DNA of 64,000 nt. Source: Eremophila alpestris peregrina (Eukaryota; Chordata; Aves; Passeriformes; Alaudidae). The notes beneath the pieces were generated by a model. It was not told where the DNA came from and did not search any database. It saw only the letters and a list, made by a program, of their open reading frames with translations. Every line of letters starts with the position of its first letter. The stretch's first letter is position 1. The stretch spans positions 6,606,363 through 6,670,362 of the forward strand of contig WMCF01000023.1 of NCBI GenBank assembly GCA_009792885.1. Direction: 5' to 3'. Shown piece after piece: positions 58,573 to 64,000 of this stretch. The position numbers were made by a program, and so were the translations under genes.

Positions 58573-59458
58573 AACAATTGTATTAATACTGGGCGTAACT
58601 GGGGTTTGGTGGAAAAACACAGGGCTGGTTCCTTGCTGTAGAGTCACTTCTGGGAAAAGTGGCCAAAGAGTTGGCCCAGAACATGCTCTTTTTCTATTTA
58701 ACTTATGCACACACACTGAGGGGGAAAGCACCATCTTTCTGTAAGACTGCTCAGCACTTAGCAATTTCTTAGTAATTGGTACACTTACAAAGCTTCCTAT
58801 TTTGTTTGCAGCATTATAAATCAGTGACGATCTCCTGCTGAGGAGCTGGGGATATCCACAACAGGAGTAGACACACAACCAGATTTTTACTTGACTTTGT
58901 GACAAGATGAGCTTCACACAACTTTTCTTTGCCCTTTTCTTTACTTTAAACAGCTGCTTTCCTCTTCAGGAAGCCAAAACCTCCAGTGGAGCCCTGGGTG
59001 CCTATGCTACCTGCATGGTAGCCCCAAACCTGCTACAGTGGGCCAGAAGACTTGACTCTGCTTCTAAGAAACATCCTTGACATACAATAAAAAAAAAACG
59101 GATTATGAAAACAGGAAACCACAAGTGGTTTCACCTCTAGTAAGTTCAGCTGTTCAAGAGAACCAAAACAAACCCCAAAAACACATGGGGCTGTATTTTC
59201 TGAGACCAGCTGTGCTGTCACACTCTCATTGCTGGCTGTTTTCTGTCCCCCTGCATGGCCCAAGACATCACCCTGCTCTTCAGAGCATCAGCACCCAGTT
59301 ACAATGTCACTCACAAGAATGAATTCTTATTTCTCTTGTTTTGTCAACCTAGCCCTGCAGTGAAACCTCCCACCCTTTCTCATAGACAGCAAGGAGGAAC
59401 TTCTCACAGACCTCCATCCCAGGGGAATTTGGATTAATCATGTGAGGAGTAGGAGGTC

Positions 59459-59509
59459 TGGGAACTCTTAAGTCTCCCTGGTGCCCCTGAGGAGACTTAA
59501 GAGTTCCCA
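59459..59509. repeat. Perfect 19-bp inverted repeat (hairpin)
   Basis: The arm TGGGAACTCTTAAGTCTCC (59459-59477) is exactly repeated in reverse complement at 59491-59509, around a 13-base loop. No mismatch occurs in the 19-bp stem. It is not part of a CR1 copy. Confidence 0.97.
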
Positions 59510-60732
59510 AAGGGACTGCACTGCTCTCATGCTTTGCTCCCAACCCACTCCTGGTATCCTATTTCTGCCTGTCCTTCCTCTCCTAGGCCCCTGGTCCACA
59601 CCAACCACATGGACAGATGACTTTGCAAAGTCTTGTCCAGAGGGATAAAACCTAAAGAAGCAACAGAAAATCACCCTCTTCCTGAAGCTGTCTTGCTGCA
59701 GCAACTACAGAGAGATTTGGGATGGGGTAACATTCCTCCTTCAGCAGCCAATTGAGACACAGCTCACCTTTACAATAGAAAGTGGATCAGAGATTAATTT
59801 ATTGTAAATAGAATGTGTATCCAGTAACAGAGTACTGAGAAATGGGAACAACATGGGGAGGATTTCAGGCAAGGGTGTGCCTGAGAGCAGAGCACTGTGT
59901 GTCAGGAGGTTCACTAATGTGCACTGCCCTGGGACCCCAGGTGAGGAGATGAGCTCATCTTTTCTTCTTCAGAAATCCCATCTCTTCATTTCTGTAAAAC
60001 TGATGGAATTTGCTGTCTTCATTCCCTGTCCCAGTGAGGAGAGAATTGCTCTTTTGTAAAAACATAACTCAGTGGATTTCTCCATTCAAATAATTCTATT
60101 AAAACTGGTCTTCAAGTGGATTTTAATGTGCCATAATTTCAAGAACTGATTGAAAATTTCAAGTTGTATATTCATTACATAAGTTAAGTATGTTAAAAAT
60201 CACACTAAGTATGATTTAAAATTATTCAGGAAAAGTTTGACAAATGAACCATATGCCTGAAGACTAGAAGAATTCATTCTGTAGTAATCAAAATTATTTT
60301 TATCAGAAATTATTTCAAACTGGGAACTGTCCCTATTTTTCAAAGTTGGTCATCCATATTCTCTGAAAGTCATACATTCATGCTGAATTCTCTGAAAATA
60401 GCAACATGTAGATACATAAAATTTAAAAAAAGATAAATCAAAGCAGATATTTCAGAAAAAAGCCTGCAGTATTTCTCCTTACAGGTGAGCTGCATCTCTC
60501 TCCTGGTGACAGTTCTGGAGATATTCATAGTGACAAGGGCCACCAGCAGCCAGATTGCACTGGAGGGAGATGGAAGATACTTTATACCAAGGTAAGATGA
60601 CTCAATAATCCCTATTATCCCCTTCCAGGTCAGCTTATTCTGTAATACTGTGATTAATTCTGTGACTGACTCTGACAGCTGTGGGAACCAGCAGTGATTT
60701 CTGGGCGGCTGAGACAGTCCAGATTTGTTAGT

Positions 60733-60788
60733 GTTAGTTAAGATAGTTCCAGCAACTGGTGTTAGTGAAGATAATTCCAGCAGCTGGT
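60733..60788. repeat. Two-copy 28-bp tandem duplication
   Basis: Units at 60733-60760 and 60761-60788 match at 25 of 28 positions. Each begins gttagt and ends ctggt. Confidence 0.95.
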
Positions 60789-62107
60789 GCTGCTCCTGCC
60801 ACAGGAGGAAACACACAGGTAATTAATTTCTCCAAGTTCTCGAAAGCACCCGCGGCAGCTTCGTCACTGCATTAATTGGGTGATTTGCCTGCTGGGTGAA
60901 AGCACCGACTCTGACTCACTCCTCTCAGTTAATTCACAACTGAAGGAGTCCACCTGGAACTAACTGTCAGCTGCCTTCCTGTGGTCATTAGGTGATACCC
61001 ATTGAAGAAATAAAGAATCTCCATTAAAAAATCTTTAAAATCGAGTAGGGTAGATTTTTGAGTCTATGCCTCCAACACAAACAAGAACAGGTAGTACATA
61101 AATCCATGCTTCAGCTTTGCCCCAGGTGAAGTCCGATGATGACTGAAATAAGTAAAAAGGTTACCCTGTGTTCTGCATATTTCACTTTTTATCTTATGCT
61201 ACAGGGCACGCTGGGATTTTCTGCTTTTGCAACAGAAAATCCCAGAGGTTTTGATCTCCACAGCATGTTTCAGGAGTCCTCTGAGGTTCAAAACATTTCC
61301 CAGTATCAAAGTATGTTCTTCCCACCTGCTTTTTAAACACAAAGCAGTTCATCCACTGTGTGGAGACACACCCACCTACCTTTAACTCAGACATGAACAA
61401 TTTCTGTTTTGGGGAAGCACAAATGTTTGATCTCTTTGCTTGCACAATGTGACCGGGAAGGAGGTGAAACAGGATGACACTAATTTTAGAAATATGTTTC
61501 ATTTATGTGAAGTCAGAGCATCATTTACATCTGACAGTAATGAACTAAAACCATCTTTATTTTAGGCTTTAAAGGAAGAAACTGAACTAGAACAAGCAGA
61601 GTTGGTGGTAACCCCATGGGATGAAAACACAAATCTCTTTCCAAATTCTTTAGGTTTAAAGGTACACATCACTCATCCAACACAGAGCTGTGAGGGGAGA
61701 GCTAACACACATCTCTGAACCTGACAACATATTTCCTGTCTGTGTTAATTAGCATCAGATGAATACGTCAGGACAAGCACACACTCTCCAAAATGCCTTT
61801 ATTTTGACACACAACATCCTTTGACCTATCAAACCCACATTCCTGGTGGATTTAAAACTCTTACCTCCTGGTGGTAGGAAAACTCACCAGGACAGCCACC
61901 CTATTAGGTGATTGTGAGCATCCCCATAACCATTTCTGGGATGAGCAGACCAAGTGTCCTGTGCATTTTTGGGGGAACAACAGTCAGCAGAACAAAAGGT
62001 GTCTGTGTAAGTACCAATAAGGCTCAGCCCCAGATGTCAAACGCCTGAATGAAGGTGACTGTATGTGTGCTAAAGATCTGAGGTCCCTCCAGAGCCATCT
62101 GACATTT

Positions 62108-62268
62108 GATGCCACATCCCTGGAAGTTTTCCAGGCCAGGTTGGACGAGTCTTGGAGAAACTTGGTCCATTGAAATGTGTCCCCTGCCCAAGGCAGGGGG
62201 TGGAACAAGGTGGTCTCTAAGGTCCCTTCCAGCCCAAACCATTTTGTGATTCTGTGGTTCTATCATCC
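62108..62268 (+). repeat. CR1 LINE 3' tail
   Basis: From 'cacatccctggaagttttcc' to 'gtgattctgtggttctatcatcc', with two terminal octamers. Confidence 0.9.
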
Positions 62269-63704
62269 ACTTTGCTCACCCTAATGCAGATTTCAGGTAG
62301 GACCCTGTAAAAATTCTATTATTTCTCCCCATATAAACCAGCAGGGAACATGTGTTGTCTGTTGATCTCAACACCAACATCCTGGGAGGTCTGGACCTAA
62401 AAATCACCATTTGTGAGAAGAGCTGAGGTGCCAGAAAGGTGACATTCTCCAAGGTACCATTCACATCTTCCCTTTACTGGAAGGAGCCCAGGAATATGTC
62501 ATCCATATCAGCACTTGCCCATTCCTGGGATATTTCTAGTGCTGCAGGAAAACATAGTCAGGCATCATCCTGCACTCTGAGCACATGCATTATTGCTCTC
62601 CAAAACATGTGTTGAAGACCTTGGCAAGCCTGAGTTCCCCCCAAGGACAGCTCAGATTCAGCTCAGATTCATGTGCTCTCACTCCCCATGCCAGGAATGG
62701 AGGTGATAGGCAGTGGATAAATCATCACACACATTTGGGGCACATTATCTGGGGTCACCCGAGAAGCACGGTGCAATTTTGGGTCATTTTTCTTCTCTCT
62801 TGTCTGTGCACAGATCTGGGTTAATCCTCTCATGGTTTATAGCTTGTGATGGCACTGACCAAATTTCAGACAAGAGGTGTATCTCCTCTGCACACTTTTC
62901 CTCTCCAAGATTGGGTGTTTGAAATCAAATGAGGAAACAAACCCCCACAATCAGGCTATTTTGAAGCCTGAATTTGGCTCTGGGGCTCTTATTTCTGCAG
63001 CATTTGCTTGCAGCAGTGAGGAGGGAGTGACCACGGGGGCAGAGGTGGGTCACCATGTCCTTGCACCGCCTGTGGCACACAGCCCTGCCTGCCCTTCATC
63101 TCAGAAAGATTTACGAGTTCCTCTTTCATCTCATCCTCTTTCATTTTTGCCACGTAACCTCCCCTGAAGCTGCTGTGAGTCAGCAGGGCCTGTCTGTTAA
63201 GGCAGGATTGATGCATGGTGCTGGAACAGACAGTGCATGTTCCTGGGTCAGCCAGAGGCACACTGGCCAAATTAGCCATCTCTCCCCTCACCCCTCCCCC
63301 ATGAGAGGGATGGACCAGGTCCAGAACCTGCACAGAGATGCTCCAGGGGCCACTGACCCTTCCCCAGACACACTGAGGTGGTGATGCGATTGTGCTGAAC
63401 AAAAGTGCATTTTCCAGCTCCTTTGCACAAACCTTGTGTCCCACAGCTCAGGTTTTGGCTGCTGGTGAAGCTTTCTTCTTAATGGGACCAAAACACTGTT
63501 AATTGGTACGTATTAGGGACTGTGTAGCTGGCAAAAATATTAACCGTGGGGTTCTGGCCCAGCCCTTCCCACATGGTCAAACTCTGCCTCCCAAAGCTCT
63601 CTTGGAAAAGAAAACATGCCTAAAGTTGGTGCTGTAGTTTGCTTTAGAGGTGGGAACGTGTCAGGAATGAGAGATGGCTGGGAGCAAGCGTTCTCATTTG
63701 CTTT

Positions 63705-63725
63705 AAAAAAAAAAAAAAAAAAAAA
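63705..63725. repeat. Poly(A) tract of 21 bases
   Basis: An uninterrupted A run, with no recognisable retrotransposed body to its left. Confidence 0.9.
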
Positions 63726-64000
63726 GATTCCAGAGCTTGATATGGGAGGTCAAATCTGCCAGTTTAAATCACTTTATTTCTTAAAAGTTGCCATTCTTGG
63801 CAAATATATCGTGGCCTTCACCTAGAAGCGAGGTTGTCTGTGAATGCCATCACATCAGATGTGCACCGCGGCTCCTTTCATCCCCAGCAGAGGAGGGCTG
63901 AGGGCTGCAGCCTGAGGGCTGAAAAGATACTTTTCTTTGGAGATGCCAACAGTTTCTTCGGCAGATTTCTCCCCCTCACCCCCTCCCTCCCACCCCAACC

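Larger units (their letters stand above)
58573..64000. other. Intergenic DNA at the right end
   Basis: Contains a perfect hairpin (59459-59509), a 28-bp tandem duplication, a CR1 tail, an A tract (63705-63725) and two candidate open segments on plus at 60.5 and 61.6 kb. A 148-codon minus frame at 60370-60816 is not repeat-derived but has no support as a gene. Confidence 0.5.

Noticed and set aside
60370..60816. 148-codon minus-strand frame
   Set aside because: A few frames of this length are expected by chance. It spans the tandem duplication and an antisense candidate exon, and resembles no known protein.
1..64000. CRISPR arrays, tRNAs, rRNAs, retroviral genes or prokaryotic operons
   Set aside because: None seen; repeats are CR1 or simple sequence, and gene structure is spliced and vertebrate.

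Overview
The window is bird genomic DNA. More than thirty truncated CR1 LINE copies are scattered through it, most keeping the CR1 3' end, which finishes in degenerate ATTCTATG-type octamers. The two recognisable genes, RPL17 on minus and LIPG on plus, stand next to each other as they do on human chromosome 18. CR1 copies of this kind are typical of birds. A passerine or other neoavian is likely, but I cannot fix the species or chromosome from the sequence alone.

Layout. Bases 1-2,490 hold the 5' half of RPL17 on minus: a 5'TOP leader exon, an intron carrying the box C/D snoRNA SNORD58, the ATG exon and two more coding exons, which together encode residues 1-72. The rest of the gene lies left of base 1. 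A compact CpG-rich promoter with a perfect TCTCGCGAGA palindrome sits at 2,490-2,600. From about 2.9 to 17.3 kb the DNA is intergenic: CR1 copies, microsatellites and one 110-base assembly gap inside a microsatellite. A CpG-rich promoter at 17.3-17.87 kb (full CRE, CCAAT box, GC box, TATA-like element) leads into LIPG, endothelial lipase, whose ten coding exons run from 17,869 to 26,175. The exons join into one 491-codon frame with the catalytic triad, lid, proprotein-convertase site and PLAT domain intact. Its 3'UTR runs to a poly(A) signal at 27,706, and a CR1 copy begins about 35 bases later.

From 28 to 64 kb I recognise no gene. ACAA2, the next gene after LIPG in human, was not recognised here; as I recall, that gap is also large in human. 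The stretch contains CR1 copies, simple repeats, a perfect 19-bp hairpin at 59.46 kb, and a few splice-flanked open segments on both strands. Those segments read like protein but cannot be chained into a gene, and each is short enough to arise by chance.

The two genes are unrelated in function: RPL17 and SNORD58 belong to ribosome production, while LIPG makes a secreted phospholipase acting on HDL. I found no CRISPR array, tRNA, rRNA, retroviral gene or clearly new biological system. The most defensible oddities are the GC-AG intron in LIPG, the 19-bp hairpin, and the tail-to-tail CR1 pair beside the RPL17 promoter.
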